Shown here: one piece after another, positions 36,404 through 45,374 of the stretch
Position numbering within the stretch: the first letter of the stretch is position 1
How the letters are laid out: each line of letters starts with the position of its first letter
Source of the DNA: Tannerella sp.
GTDB taxonomy: Bacteria > Bacteroidota > Bacteroidia > Bacteroidales > Tannerellaceae
Direction: 5' to 3'
DNA length: 51,452 nt
Assembly: GCA_031271805.1 (NCBI GenBank)
Contig: JAISUX010000071.1
Coordinates: forward strand, 1 to 51,452
Notes under the pieces: generated by a model
Seen by the model: the letters and a program-made list of their open reading frames with translations, nothing else
What the model was told of the DNA's origin: nothing
Databases searched by the model: none
Program-made: the position numbers and the translations under genes

Positions 36404-37915
36404 TTATGAATTATTCAATTTGAGCAACACTTTCGAGAGTGGGATTTTACGCAGTTTCGATTCGATCCATGCCGTGAAATCAAATGATTTAAATAGCTGA
36501 TATTCAAATATATCTTTGCGAATATTCATTATTTCAGGTTCATATTTCCGCCATATTTTTTCCCTTGCGCTGCTTCCGAACAGTTCGTGTTTACTTTTAT
36601 TCAGGAAAGTGAGCATAAGATGTTCAGTTCGGTAGGCGCTTTCGGATTTGGACAAGTTTCGTTTAATGGAGCGGCTTTCCAGGGTTACAAACTCGAGATT
36701 ATCCAATTCATATTGGATGATGAGGTTGACAAGACGGATGGTGCGGTACAAAGGAAAGGAAGAGATACTATTGTCGCGCACAAATTCATTTATCAAAGTC
36801 TTTTGAGCCTTCTTGAAGGCACGTAATCCAATGTGTATCAGCGATATATACAGAGATATTTCTGCCCGGCGAAGCATGACCAACTGGTCGGTTTTCGACA
36901 GGACGGTATCTTTATATTGCTCTGCAAGCCGCATTGAGGCTTCAAACTCGCCCCTGTCGAGCAGCGGGAACAGCTCGTAAAGGAAAATTAACGCCGAGAT
37001 ATGTGTTTGGAATCCTGCCGAAGGATGGCTGATTTTCCGCAGGCGGTCGATGAAATAAGGCATTTCGCCGTAGTTACGCATGCTTCGCAGGTTGTCGAGG
37101 ATACCTTCAATGACCGAAACATAGTAGAACGGCGGGTTGGCCCAGAACTGCGGGTTTTTCTCAAACAGCCGGTTGAGTTCGCGGAACGATTGAAGAGCCG
37201 AAGTGTTATCTCCGATGTAAATCAGGTAGTTAGACTGAAACAACTGATGCAGTTTTTTTGCTTCAAAGCTGTCTTTTATCGACGATTGGAGCGACATTTC
37301 CGAAAAAACCAAGTCGTTATGCGATTCTTTCTGCTTTTTCGAGCGGACGTTTCCTTTGTATATAGTCCTGTGTTTCAGCGTCTCGTATAGCAACGAGTGC
37401 TCATCGATTTTACGAATATTATTCAGCAAACCGCTGATTCGGAAGTGTCGATTGGCCAGATCCACTTCGGAAATATCGGGGAAATTCAGGAACAAGAGGT
37501 ATTCCAGCTCAATACGCGAGGCATAAAGCAGGGCGATATGATTTTCGTGGCGAGCCGCTTCATCCTTGATCTTGCCGAGCAATTCGAGCGAATCGGCGAA
37601 CAGCGATTTCTCGAACAAAATCCTCGCTTTCATAATTTTGTTGAACAGACCATAATAGCTGTCCTGATTCTCACGTAGTGACAACAAGACGTCGAGCAGC
37701 GTTTTATACAGGTAAGTGACTGTTACATTGAAATTCGCATCCTTGCGCTTTTTCTCGAACAGCGACCTCAGTTCATGAGCCGAAACCATGCCCGCTTTCC
37801 TGATTATATCAAACAGCGCGACATAGTCGGCGTCTTTCCTGCCCATTCGAAATATCCTTTTTTCGTTCTTCGAGAGCGAATGTACCAATAATATAAGGGA
37901 ATCTGCCTGTGTCAT
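36404..37915 (-). CDS. Helical-repeat protein of unknown function
   Basis: A 503-residue cytosolic protein with no signal peptide or membrane segment, made almost wholly of alpha-helices in a TPR/HAT-like pattern (ADSLELLGKIKDEAARHENHIALLY, ASMRLAEQYKDTVLSKTDQLVMLRRAE). The opening LVHSLSKNEKRIFRM resembles the start of a group of Bacteroidota proteins of unknown role. No DNA-binding helix-turn-helix was found by eye, but the first 90 residues (helices with HELRSLFEKKRKDANFNVTVTYLYKTLLDVL) could fold as a winged helix. It is divergent from the ribokinase operon across a 269-base AT-rich gap, so a regulatory role for that operon is possible but unproven. Confidence 0.7.
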   Translation of the reverse strand: MTQADSLILLVHSLSKNEKRIFRMGRKDADYVALFDIIRKAGMVSAHELRSLFEKKRKDANFNVTVTYLYKTLLDVLLSLRENQDSYYGLFNKIMKARILFEKSLFADSLELLGKIKDEAARHENHIALLYASRIELEYLLFLNFPDISEVDLANRHFRISGLLNNIRKIDEHSLLYETLKHRTIYKGNVRSKKQKESHNDLVFSEMSLQSSIKDSFEAKKLHQLFQSNYLIYIGDNTSALQSFRELNRLFEKNPQFWANPPFYYVSVIEGILDNLRSMRNYGEMPYFIDRLRKISHPSAGFQTHISALIFLYELFPLLDRGEFEASMRLAEQYKDTVLSKTDQLVMLRRAEISLYISLIHIGLRAFKKAQKTLINEFVRDNSISSFPLYRTIRLVNLIIQYELDNLEFVTLESRSIKRNLSKSESAYRTEHLMLTFLNKSKHELFGSSAREKIWRKYEPEIMNIRKDIFEYQLFKSFDFTAWIESKLRKIPLSKVLLKLNNS

Positions 37916-37969
37916 ATCAATAAAATTTTTGATCCGGTCGCAAAATTAAGCAAAAAAATCCCTATTCGG

Positions 37970-37977
37970 CAAAGTTA
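37970..37977 (-). promoter_or_regulatory. Candidate -7 box (TAACTTTG) for the helical-repeat gene
   Basis: Minus-strand TAACTTTG 55 bases upstream of the start; a second candidate TAATTTTG lies at 37941-37948. Neither has a clear -33 partner at normal spacing. Confidence 0.35.
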
Positions 37978-38102
37978 TATCTTTTTTTTAAGCAAAAAAT
38001 ATATTTGTAATTATTATTTTAGTTTAAATTTTAATATATAATCATCTGTTTTACAGTGATATAACTATTTAATATTGTAATTTTAAATTATTAAAACGGC
38101 AA

Positions 38103-38142
38103 TATTTTTGTAAATCATATATCAATAAAAAACATATTTTTG
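38103..38142 (+). promoter_or_regulatory. Two candidate -7 boxes (TATTTTTG) for the ribokinase operon
   Basis: TATTTTTG occurs at 38103-38110 and again at 38135-38142, each within the repeated undecamer ATATTTTTGTA. The second is 42 bases before the ribokinase start. The rest of the 269-base gap (37916-38184) is very AT-rich and shows no other element. Confidence 0.4.
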
Positions 38143-38184
38143 TATCGAAATTCATGAAATAAGTTTTTAATATTGAGGCAGATT

Positions 38185-39084
38185 ATGAGCAAAATTGTAG
38201 TAATCGGTAGTTCTAATACGGACATGGTAATCAAGGCGGACAGGCTTCCTGCCCCCGGCGAGACCATCATAGGCAAGCAGTTTATGATGACTCCCGGCGG
38301 TAAAGGCGCCAATCAGGCTGTTGCGGCAACCCGCATGGGCGGCGCCGTTTCCTTTATCGCCAAAACGGGCAATGACTTGTTCGGGCGTCAATCTGTAGAG
38401 TTATACAAGTCGGAAGGTATCGGGACGGAATATATTTTTTCCGACACCGAGAATCCTTCGGGTGTGGCGTTGATTTCGGTTGACGACCAGGGCGAAAACT
38501 GTATCCTCGTGGCTCCCGGCGCGAACGGCACGTTGAGTGTCAAAGACATAGAGAAAGCGAAGAAAGAAATCGAAAGCGCCGACATCATGCTGATTCAGTT
38601 AGAGATACCGATCGAGACTGTCGAGTATGCCGTCAAAATCGCGTTTGAAAAGGGTGTAAAAGTGGTGTTGAATCCTGCTCCGGCGCGAAGCCTTTCGACG
38701 AATTTGTTAAAGAGCATCGACATCATCACCCCTAACAAAAACGAGGCTGAGCTGTTGACCGGCATTCACGTGCGCGACAGCGCGTCGGCAAGAAAGGCCG
38801 CCGACAGCCTCCACGAAAAGGGCGTGAAAACGGTTATTATCACGTTAGGGTCAAAGGGCGCCCTTATCAGGGAAAACGGTGAGTATCATGAAATTAAAGC
38901 CCAAAAAGTCAAGGCGGTGGACACCACGGCGGCAGGCGACACCTTTTGCGGGACACTTTGCGTAGGGCTTTCCGAGGGGATGACAATCGTCGAAGCCGTC
39001 AAACTTGCCTGCAAAGCCTGCGCCATTACGGTGACGCGGATGGGGGCGCAGGCTTCGATTCCTTTCCGCAGGGATATTAGTTGA
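38185..39084 (+). CDS. rbsK: Ribokinase (PfkB family)
   Basis: Phosphorylates D-ribose to ribose 5-phosphate in the cytosol. Of 299 residues, the PfkB layout is complete: SSNTDMVIKADRLPAPGETI with substrate-binding Asp residues, GGKGANQAVAATRMG (PfkB signature 1), NPAPARSL, and DTTAAGDTFCG with catalytic Asp252 (signature 2). The ATG of MSKIVVIG follows a GAGG stretch; an upstream TTG frame adds four residues and is less likely. It leads an operon with hydrolases for ADP-ribosyl compounds and nucleosides and a permease, which supports ribose as the substrate. Confidence 0.92.
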   Translation: MSKIVVIGSSNTDMVIKADRLPAPGETIIGKQFMMTPGGKGANQAVAATRMGGAVSFIAKTGNDLFGRQSVELYKSEGIGTEYIFSDTENPSGVALISVDDQGENCILVAPGANGTLSVKDIEKAKKEIESADIMLIQLEIPIETVEYAVKIAFEKGVKVVLNPAPARSLSTNLLKSIDIITPNKNEAELLTGIHVRDSASARKAADSLHEKGVKTVIITLGSKGALIRENGEYHEIKAQKVKAVDTTAAGDTFCGTLCVGLSEGMTIVEAVKLACKACAITVTRMGAQASIPFRRDIS

Positions 39085-39104
39085 ATAATTTAATTTTTAC
39101 ATAT

Positions 39105-40334
39105 ATGATAAGGAACACATTGTTTATAGTTTTAGTTGCTTTTGTTGCAAGTTGCAGCACGGATAAGGTCGAGTATCGTAAGATATCGGTAAAAGAATAC
39201 CGCGACAAGTTAGAGGCCGGTTGGTTGGGTCAGATTGCGGGCGTCAGTTGGGGTGGCCCGACGGAATTTCGCTGGCGCGATACGGTCATTCCCGAAGATA
39301 AGATGCCGAAGTGGACGCCCGAAATGATTAACGACGCTTTTAATCAGGACGATATCTATGTGGAGATGACGTTTTTACGTTCCATGGAACAATACGGGAT
39401 CGACGTTTCAATCCGTCAGGCGGGGATTGATTTTGCCAACAGTGAATATAACCTGTGGTGCGCCAATGCTGCCGGGCGCAAGAATCTTCGTTCCGGAATC
39501 GCGCCTCCCGATTGCAGCAATCCGAAATTCACGAAATGCCCTAACGACATTGACTATCAGATTGAGGCCGATTATTCGGGGCTGATTGCTCCTGGAATGC
39601 CTTCCGTAGCCATCGCTTTGGGTGAGAAGTTCGGTAGGCTTATGAATTACAGCGACGGGATGTATGCCGGGCAATTTATCGGCGGCATGTATGCGGAAGC
39701 GTTTTTCGAGGACGACCTCCTGAAAATCATTGACGCCGGATTGGAATGTATTCCGGCGGGTTGTCAGTATGCCGAAATGGTGCGTGATGTGGTCGCATGG
39801 TACAAATCGAATCCCGATGATTGGGAAGCGACCTGGCAGTTGTGCCAGAAAAAATACCGCGAAGACCCCGAATACCAGAAATGCTCGAATGGAGGTATCG
39901 ACGTGAAAATCAACGGCGCATATATCCTAATCGGTCTTCTTTACGGCAACAAGGATTTGGACAAGACTATCGTTATTTCTACGCGCTGCGGCCAGGATTC
40001 GGACTGCAACCCGTCGAATGCCGGCGGAATATTGTTCACTACCCTCGGAACCTCCCAACTGCCTGCGCGATTCAAAGAAAAGCTTAATTATGAGACAGTA
40101 TTTTCGCATACGGCATATAATTTCCCGCGGTTGCTTGATGTATGTGAGAAGCTCGCTCGAGAATTTTTGGCGCGTGAAGGCGGACGTGTTGAAAAAGGCG
40201 CCGACGGCGATGTATTCGTTATCCCCGTCAAAAAGCCCATTCCCAGCCGGTTGGTTTACAGTTGGGAACCCGAACCGATTGCCAACAGCGTTTTCACCGA
40301 AGAGGAAATGGCGCAAATTAAACATAAAGAATAA
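39105..40334 (+). CDS. ADP-ribosylglycohydrolase-family lipoprotein
   Basis: A 409-residue lipoprotein (lipobox VASC, Cys17) of the ADP-ribosylglycohydrolase (ARH/DraG) superfamily, Mg-dependent all-helical hydrolases that split N- or O-glycosidic bonds of ADP-ribose compounds. Seen: AGWLGQIAGVSWGGPTEF near the start, NQDDIYVEM with Asp82-Asp83 and CGQDSDCNPSNAGGI with Asp298 and Asp300, equivalent to the two metal-binding motifs. Being lipidated it acts outside the cytosol, so its role is scavenging rather than reversing intracellular ADP-ribosylation. It starts 20 bases after the ribokinase stop; a similar association occurs in the described ribose-utilization (rus) loci of Bacteroides. Confidence 0.85.
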   Translation: MIRNTLFIVLVAFVASCSTDKVEYRKISVKEYRDKLEAGWLGQIAGVSWGGPTEFRWRDTVIPEDKMPKWTPEMINDAFNQDDIYVEMTFLRSMEQYGIDVSIRQAGIDFANSEYNLWCANAAGRKNLRSGIAPPDCSNPKFTKCPNDIDYQIEADYSGLIAPGMPSVAIALGEKFGRLMNYSDGMYAGQFIGGMYAEAFFEDDLLKIIDAGLECIPAGCQYAEMVRDVVAWYKSNPDDWEATWQLCQKKYREDPEYQKCSNGGIDVKINGAYILIGLLYGNKDLDKTIVISTRCGQDSDCNPSNAGGILFTTLGTSQLPARFKEKLNYETVFSHTAYNFPRLLDVCEKLAREFLAREGGRVEKGADGDVFVIPVKKPIPSRLVYSWEPEPIANSVFTEEEMAQIKHKE

Positions 40335-40355
40335 AACTTTTAAATTTTAAATATC

Positions 40356-41357
40356 ATGTTTATTGTAAATAATTATTCGTTGGCAGTCATATTCTGCATC
40401 GTGACCATGCTTTGCTGGGGGTCGTGGGGCAATACCCAGAAACTTGCGGGGAAGTCGTGGCGTTATGAATTGTTCTATTGGGATTATGTTATCGGAATCC
40501 TGTTGTTTTCACTCGTTTCGGCGTTCACGTTGGGCAGTTTCGGGTCGGCAGGACGCAGTTTCTTACCCGATTTGTGCCAGGCCGAATGGGGGAATATCGG
40601 CAGTGCATTCCTTGGCGGAATCGTTTTCAATGCCGCCAATATTCTCTTAGCAGCCGCAATTTCCATAGCAGGACTTTCGGTGGCCTTCCCTGTAGGAATA
40701 GGACTTGCGTTGGTTTTAGGGGTGATTATCAATTACTTAGGCCAGAAGGCCGGCGATCCTGTTTTGTTGTTCGGCGGCGTGGCTTTGGTGACGGTAGCTA
40801 TTGTTCTTAATGCCGTGGCCTACAACAAACAAGCCAAACAAGCGAAGAAAGTTTCGTCGAAAGGATTGATTCTGTCGTTGGTAGCGGGATTACTGATGTC
40901 GTTTTTCTACCGTTTTGTGGCGGCTTCGATGGATTTGGACGATTTCGTTAATCCGGCGGTCGGAAAGATGACGCCATACACGGCGATGTTCATCTTCGCC
41001 TGCGGCATCTTTGTCAGCAATTTTGTGTTCAATACCTTAGTGATGAAGCGTCCGTTCGAAGGCGTTCCGGTTTCTTACAAGGAATATTTCCGAGGCGGTT
41101 TCAATATCCATTTGGTAGGTATTTTGGGCGGTTTGATCTGGGGTTTGGGAAATGCTTTCAACCTGATAGCCGCCGGAAAAGCAGGCGCAGCGATATCCTA
41201 CGGGCTTGGCCAGGGCGCCACTTTGGTCTCGGCATTTTGGGGAGTTTTTATATGGAAAGAATTTAAAGATGCGCCGAAAGGAACGAATATATATCTGTAT
41301 CTGATGTTCCTGCTGTTCCTGATTGGAATAGGAGTGATTATTGCTGCAGGGCTTTAA
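40356..41357 (+). CDS. DMT-superfamily permease, glucose/ribose-porter or ureide-permease type
   Basis: A 333-residue inner-membrane protein with ten hydrophobic helices and the duplicated DMT fold. The opening YSLAVIFCIVTMLCWGSWGNTQKLAG is typical of Bacteroidota members related to the GRP sugar porter (RbsU-like) and plant ureide permease families. In the first half IAGLSVAFPVGIGLALVLGVIINYLG and in the second AGKAGAAISYGLGQGATLVSAFWGVFIWKEF are matching halves. Its place between a ribosyl hydrolase and a nucleoside hydrolase, behind ribokinase, makes ribose (or a nucleoside) the likely cargo. The start at MFIVNN follows a 21-base gap. Confidence 0.85.
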   Translation: MFIVNNYSLAVIFCIVTMLCWGSWGNTQKLAGKSWRYELFYWDYVIGILLFSLVSAFTLGSFGSAGRSFLPDLCQAEWGNIGSAFLGGIVFNAANILLAAAISIAGLSVAFPVGIGLALVLGVIINYLGQKAGDPVLLFGGVALVTVAIVLNAVAYNKQAKQAKKVSSKGLILSLVAGLLMSFFYRFVAASMDLDDFVNPAVGKMTPYTAMFIFACGIFVSNFVFNTLVMKRPFEGVPVSYKEYFRGGFNIHLVGILGGLIWGLGNAFNLIAAGKAGAAISYGLGQGATLVSAFWGVFIWKEFKDAPKGTNIYLYLMFLLFLIGIGVIIAAGL

Positions 41358-41376
41358 TTATATTATGTTGTTTATT

Positions 41377-42375
41377 ATGAGGAGATTAGTTTTTTTGATT
41401 TTAATTTTGTGCGGCGCTATGTTTGCTTTTGAGGGTTGCAAGACTGCGCCGCAGCCGGTGTCACTTATTTTCGACACCGATTTAGGGCCTGACTACGACG
41501 ATGTCGGCGCTCTGACTATACTTCATGCCTTGGCCGACAGCGGCGAAGTGAACATATTAGCCACGGTATCATGTAATTTAGACCCTTTGGTAGCGCCTGA
41601 CATTGACGCCATTAACACATATTTCGGACGTCCCGACATTCCCATCGGAGCGCCGAAATCGGGCGGGGTAAACATGGGCGACCACTGGCACAAAGAAAAA
41701 TGGACGGAGGCCTTGGCAGCCAAATATCCCCACGATTTGAAATCGACTGCCGACGCGCCCGACGCAGTGCGTGTTTACCGCGAAATCCTCTCGAAAGCCG
41801 CCGATACGTCGGTGGTGATCGTGACGGTAGGTTTTCTGACTAATCTCGCTAACTTAATGACGACCCCGCCTGATGAGTTTAGTCCGCTTAACGGCATGGA
41901 TTTGATAAAAAAGAAGGTGCACCATCTCGTCTCAATGGCAGGGGACATACCTTCGGGGAGGGAATTTAATGTTTTCTGCGATTCCACAGCCTCGGTAAAA
42001 GTTTTCAACGAGTGGCCTACCCGTATCATTATCAGTCCGTCAGGCCCACAAGGCATAGGGCCTAAAATCCTTACAGGCAAACAATTAGTCGCCTCAGGAA
42101 TAGCGGAAACCCCGGCAAAGACAGTCTTCACGCTCTGCCTGAAACAGGGCGACTTTGAAGGGCGTATGAGTTGGGATCAGACAGCGGCATTGGTCGGGGT
42201 GAGAGGTATCCGCGACTATTTCGATGTTGTGAAAGGGCGGTTGATAGTCGCCCCCGACGGCAGCAACACCTGGCAGGACGACCCGGCCGGAACACATGAG
42301 TGTTTAAAATTTAAAATGACGCCCGAAGAAATCCGCAGTGTCATTGAAGGAATGATGATGCATGAAAAGGAGTGA
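41377..42375 (+). CDS. Nucleoside hydrolase (IUNH family) lipoprotein
   Basis: Hydrolyses the N-glycosidic bond of nucleosides to free ribose and base. It has 332 residues with a lipobox (FEGC, Cys21). Seen: DTDLGPDYDDVGAL (residues 33-46), the Ca-binding Asp cluster of the family, here with the Tyr-containing spacing of a Bacteroidota subgroup; VVIVTVGFLTNLANL; and near the C-terminus MSWDQTAAL with the family's conserved Asp. Lipidation implies action in the periplasm or on the surface. ATG 41377 gives the cleaner signal peptide; ATG 41365 is also possible. It starts 19 bases after the permease stop. Confidence 0.9.
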   Translation: MRRLVFLILILCGAMFAFEGCKTAPQPVSLIFDTDLGPDYDDVGALTILHALADSGEVNILATVSCNLDPLVAPDIDAINTYFGRPDIPIGAPKSGGVNMGDHWHKEKWTEALAAKYPHDLKSTADAPDAVRVYREILSKAADTSVVIVTVGFLTNLANLMTTPPDEFSPLNGMDLIKKKVHHLVSMAGDIPSGREFNVFCDSTASVKVFNEWPTRIIISPSGPQGIGPKILTGKQLVASGIAETPAKTVFTLCLKQGDFEGRMSWDQTAALVGVRGIRDYFDVVKGRLIVAPDGSNTWQDDPAGTHECLKFKMTPEEIRSVIEGMMMHEKE

Positions 42376-42377
42376 TT

Positions 42378-43412
42378 TTGATACGATTCGAATGTGATTA
42401 TGGCGAAGGCGCTCATCCTCTGATACTTGAGCGACTGGTTGAGACAAATTTCGAGCAGACGCCGGGGTATGGCGAGGATGTGCATTGCGCGAGGGCGCGG
42501 GAATTGATACGCGATATATGTTGTCGTGACAGCGCCGACGTACATTTCTTAGTTGGCGGGACGCAGGCCAATATGACGGTCATTGCGTCGATACTTCGTC
42601 CTCACCAGGGCGTCATTGCCGCTTCGACGGGGCATATCAGCATCCATGAGACCGGGGCTATCGAAGCGACCGGCCACAAGGTCATTGAGTTGCCTCCTAC
42701 GGACGGCAAAATTACTTCCGTCCAGGTCGAGAGCGTCCATGCCCGCCATTGGAGCGACACGGCGCACGAACACATAGTTCAACCGGGAATGGTCTATATC
42801 TCTAATCCTACCGAGACCGGAACGATATATTCACTGAGCGAATTGCAATCTCTCAGCGAGGTATGTCGTCGTCTCGGACTGCCGCTTTTCCTTGACGGCG
42901 CTCGCCTTGGATACGCTTTGGAGGCCGATGGTAACGACCTTACACTGCCCGACATCGCCGAACTATGCGACGTTTTCTATATCGGCGGCACTAAAATCGG
43001 CGCCCTTTTCGGCGAAGCGGTGGTCATAACCGCCGAACGCCTGAAGCCCGATTTCCGCTATCTCATAAAACAGCGCGGCGGCATGCTGGCCAAGGGGCGT
43101 TTGCTCGGCATACAGTTTGAGACGCTTTTCACCGACGGCCTTTACTTTGAAATATCCCGCCATGCCGTTAGTATGGCGATGCTGATACGCGACGCTCTCA
43201 CTGCTCATAAAATCCCTCTCTACTGCCAATCGCCTACCAATCAGCAATTTCCCATTCTAACTCGTCGGCAGATAGATGTTTTGTCTCTCAAATACGCTTT
43301 CGAGACATGGACGCCGCTTGACGACGACCGTTCGGCCGTCCGTTTCTGTACCTCGTGGGCGACCCGCGAAGAAGACGTTCGCGCCTTAGTAGAGGATATC
43401 CGCAAGCTATAA
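42378..43412 (+). CDS. Threonine aldolase-like PLP enzyme
   Basis: A fold-type I PLP enzyme of the beta-eliminating lyase / low-specificity threonine aldolase group, which splits L-threonine or allo-threonine to glycine and acetaldehyde. Of 344 residues; FECDYGEGAHPLILERL and FEQTPGYGEDVHCARARELI are the usual N-terminus, GGTQANMTVIASILRP and FLDGARLGYAL follow, and GGTKIGALFGEAVVI contains the PLP lysine. I use the TTG start: AAAGGAG lies 5 bases upstream and the protein then begins like its relatives; a GTG six bases earlier is the alternative. It is 2 bases after the nucleoside hydrolase stop, but has no obvious role in ribose use. Confidence 0.88.
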   Translation: MIRFECDYGEGAHPLILERLVETNFEQTPGYGEDVHCARARELIRDICCRDSADVHFLVGGTQANMTVIASILRPHQGVIAASTGHISIHETGAIEATGHKVIELPPTDGKITSVQVESVHARHWSDTAHEHIVQPGMVYISNPTETGTIYSLSELQSLSEVCRRLGLPLFLDGARLGYALEADGNDLTLPDIAELCDVFYIGGTKIGALFGEAVVITAERLKPDFRYLIKQRGGMLAKGRLLGIQFETLFTDGLYFEISRHAVSMAMLIRDALTAHKIPLYCQSPTNQQFPILTRRQIDVLSLKYAFETWTPLDDDRSAVRFCTSWATREEDVRALVEDIRKL

Positions 43413-43413
43413 G

Positions 43414-44019
43414 TCAGAATCTCTTACTTATGATATCTTTCAAGACGGATATTATCTTGTCGATATCGAGGCGTGATGAGTTGAAGCAGAAATCGTAACT
43501 TGAAGCCATGCCCCATGTCTTGTTAGTATAATAGTTATAAAAAGCGGCGCGTTTTTTGTCGATGCTTTCCATCATGTCGCGGGCTTTGTCGGGGGAAATG
43601 TTGTTTTTTTCGGCTATGCGGCGGATGCGGTCGTCGGCGTCGGCGCTAATAAAAACGCTCATGAGGTCGGTGCGTTCGCGCAGGATATAGTCGGCGCACC
43701 GTCCTATGAAAATGCTCGGCCTGCGGTCGGCGAGGCTGCGGATGACATCGCTTTGTATCCTGAACAGCATCTCGTTCGACAGGCCGAGGGAAGGACCTCC
43801 TTCGCCCGCAAACGGGAAACGCATTCCCAGGAATCCCGTAGGAATACCTTTCTGCGTCCTCTCATCCGCCTTTTCAAAGAGTTTCTGACTCAAGCCGCTT
43901 TCACGGGCTGTTATCTCAAGGATTTCCTTGTCGTAGTAGGCTAAATCCATTGTTTCGGCGAGGCATTTGCCTATCACACTGCCTCCGCTGCCTAATTGTC
44001 TTCCTATAGTTACAATCAT
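43414..44019 (-). CDS. Cytidylate kinase-like family protein
   Basis: A 201-residue P-loop protein of the cytidylate-kinase-like group (PF13189 type), distinct from the essential Cmk. Seen: IVTIGRQLGSGGSVIGKCLAE with the P-loop, YYDKEILEITARESG, then FIGRCADYILRE and VFISADADDRIRRI, the lid-like region with Arg residues. The true substrate is unknown. The ATG for MIVTIGRQ overlaps the stop of the MATE gene by four bases; a longer reading frame upstream is antisense to nothing real and is rejected. It ends 1 base after the converging threonine aldolase gene. Confidence 0.85.
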   Translation of the reverse strand: MIVTIGRQLGSGGSVIGKCLAETMDLAYYDKEILEITARESGLSQKLFEKADERTQKGIPTGFLGMRFPFAGEGGPSLGLSNEMLFRIQSDVIRSLADRRPSIFIGRCADYILRERTDLMSVFISADADDRIRRIAEKNNISPDKARDMMESIDKKRAAFYNYYTNKTWGMASSYDFCFNSSRLDIDKIISVLKDIISKRF

Positions 44020-45368
44020 ATCGTTTCTTTTTTGAATTTCCTGAACTGATGAATAATCATTACGGTCGAGACGATACATGCCGCCAAGTCGGAGACCGGC
44101 ATTGACACCCAGACACCCGTCACCCCGTAAAATTTGGGCAGGATAATCAAGCACGGGATGAGTACTATGACCTGCCTTATCAAAGATAAGAAAATCGCCT
44201 TGCCCGACATGTCGATGCTCTGGAAGAAGTTGGCAATGACGATTTGTGCGCCTATCAGAGGGAATAACATGACATTGATTCGCATGCCGTAAACCGAAAG
44301 CGCGATAAGTTCCTCGTCGCTTGTAAACGCTCGCGACGCTAATTCGGGGAAGAACTCGCCGATAACGAAAGCTGAGGTAGTAATTATGGTTGCGACAAAA
44401 ATTGTTTTCTTCAGCACCTCCTCTACCCTATCATAAAGTCGAGCGCCATAGTTGTAACCGGCAATCGGTTGCATTCCCTGGTTCAAACCCATAACTATCA
44501 ATAAGAACATGAACGAGAGGCGATTGATTATCCCGAACGCGCCAATGGCCAAGTCGCCGCTGTAACGCTTCAAACCGTTGTTGATCAGCATAACTATTAT
44601 GCACGAGGCGACATTCATCAGGAAAGGAGACAGGCCGATGGATAACATGTCGCGGATGATACGCATGTTGGGTTTATATATGCCTTTGGTAAAATGCAGC
44701 AGTTCGCGCTTATCACGGAACATGCTGTTTTGCCACACCAACGAGACGATTTGCGCTATGACGGTCGCTATTGCCGCTCCCTGAATGCCCCATTTGAAGC
44801 CGAAAATAAAAATAGGGTCGAGCACGGTATTGAGTATTACCGTATTGATAGTCAACATCATAGCCTTGCGGGGATGCCCTGCAGCACGCAGTACATTATT
44901 CAGGCCGAAGTAAAGATGTGTGACGACGTTGCCAAGCAGGATTATGACCATATAGTCGCGGGCATAACCGATAGTGTTCTCGCTTGCGCCGAAGAAATAC
45001 AGGATAGGGTCGATAAAGATGAGTGAGATGATCGTGAAAACCAGTCCGATAAAGACATTCAGTACGACGACATTGCCGAGTATGCTCTGCGCCGTAGCAT
45101 AGTCTTTTTGTCCGAGCCTCACCGAGATAAGCGTCCCTGCGCCTACTCCGACAAGGGAGCCGAAAGCCGCCGCTATGTTCATAAACGGGAATGTGATCGA
45201 CAAGCCCGAAATAGCGAGAGCGCCGACGCCATGACCTATAAAAATGCTATCAACGAGGTTGTAAAGCGATGCCGCAATCATAGCCACGATAGCCGGTATC
45301 GCGTACTGACCGAGCAGTTTTCCTATCCGCTCGGTGCCGAGTTCGGTAGGGATATTTTGATTCAGCAT
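44016..45368 (-). CDS. MATE-family efflux transporter
   Basis: A 450-residue inner-membrane exporter with 12 predicted helices in two halves, as in MATE (NorM/DinF-like) cation-coupled drug exporters. Seen: GKLLGQYAIPAIVAMIAASLYNLVDSIFIGHGVG, the standard first two helices, GVGAGTLISVRLGQKDY at the end of helix 2-3, FGLNNVLRAAGHPRKAM, and in the second half GLNQGMQPIAGYNYGARLYDRV. The cargo is unknown. It begins 6 bases after the TPR gene stop and is overlapped by the cytidylate-kinase-like gene, making a three-gene operon. Confidence 0.93.
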   Translation of the reverse strand: MLNQNIPTELGTERIGKLLGQYAIPAIVAMIAASLYNLVDSIFIGHGVGALAISGLSITFPFMNIAAAFGSLVGVGAGTLISVRLGQKDYATAQSILGNVVVLNVFIGLVFTIISLIFIDPILYFFGASENTIGYARDYMVIILLGNVVTHLYFGLNNVLRAAGHPRKAMMLTINTVILNTVLDPIFIFGFKWGIQGAAIATVIAQIVSLVWQNSMFRDKRELLHFTKGIYKPNMRIIRDMLSIGLSPFLMNVASCIIVMLINNGLKRYSGDLAIGAFGIINRLSFMFLLIVMGLNQGMQPIAGYNYGARLYDRVEEVLKKTIFVATIITTSAFVIGEFFPELASRAFTSDEELIALSVYGMRINVMLFPLIGAQIVIANFFQSIDMSGKAIFLSLIRQVIVLIPCLIILPKFYGVTGVWVSMPVSDLAACIVSTVMIIHQFRKFKKETI

Positions 45369-45374
45369 AGATGA

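Noticed and set aside
44020-44154. Longer N-terminus for the cytidylate-kinase-like protein
   Set aside because: It would overlap the MATE gene by over 130 bases; the P-loop protein naturally starts at MIVTIGRQ with an ATGA overlap.
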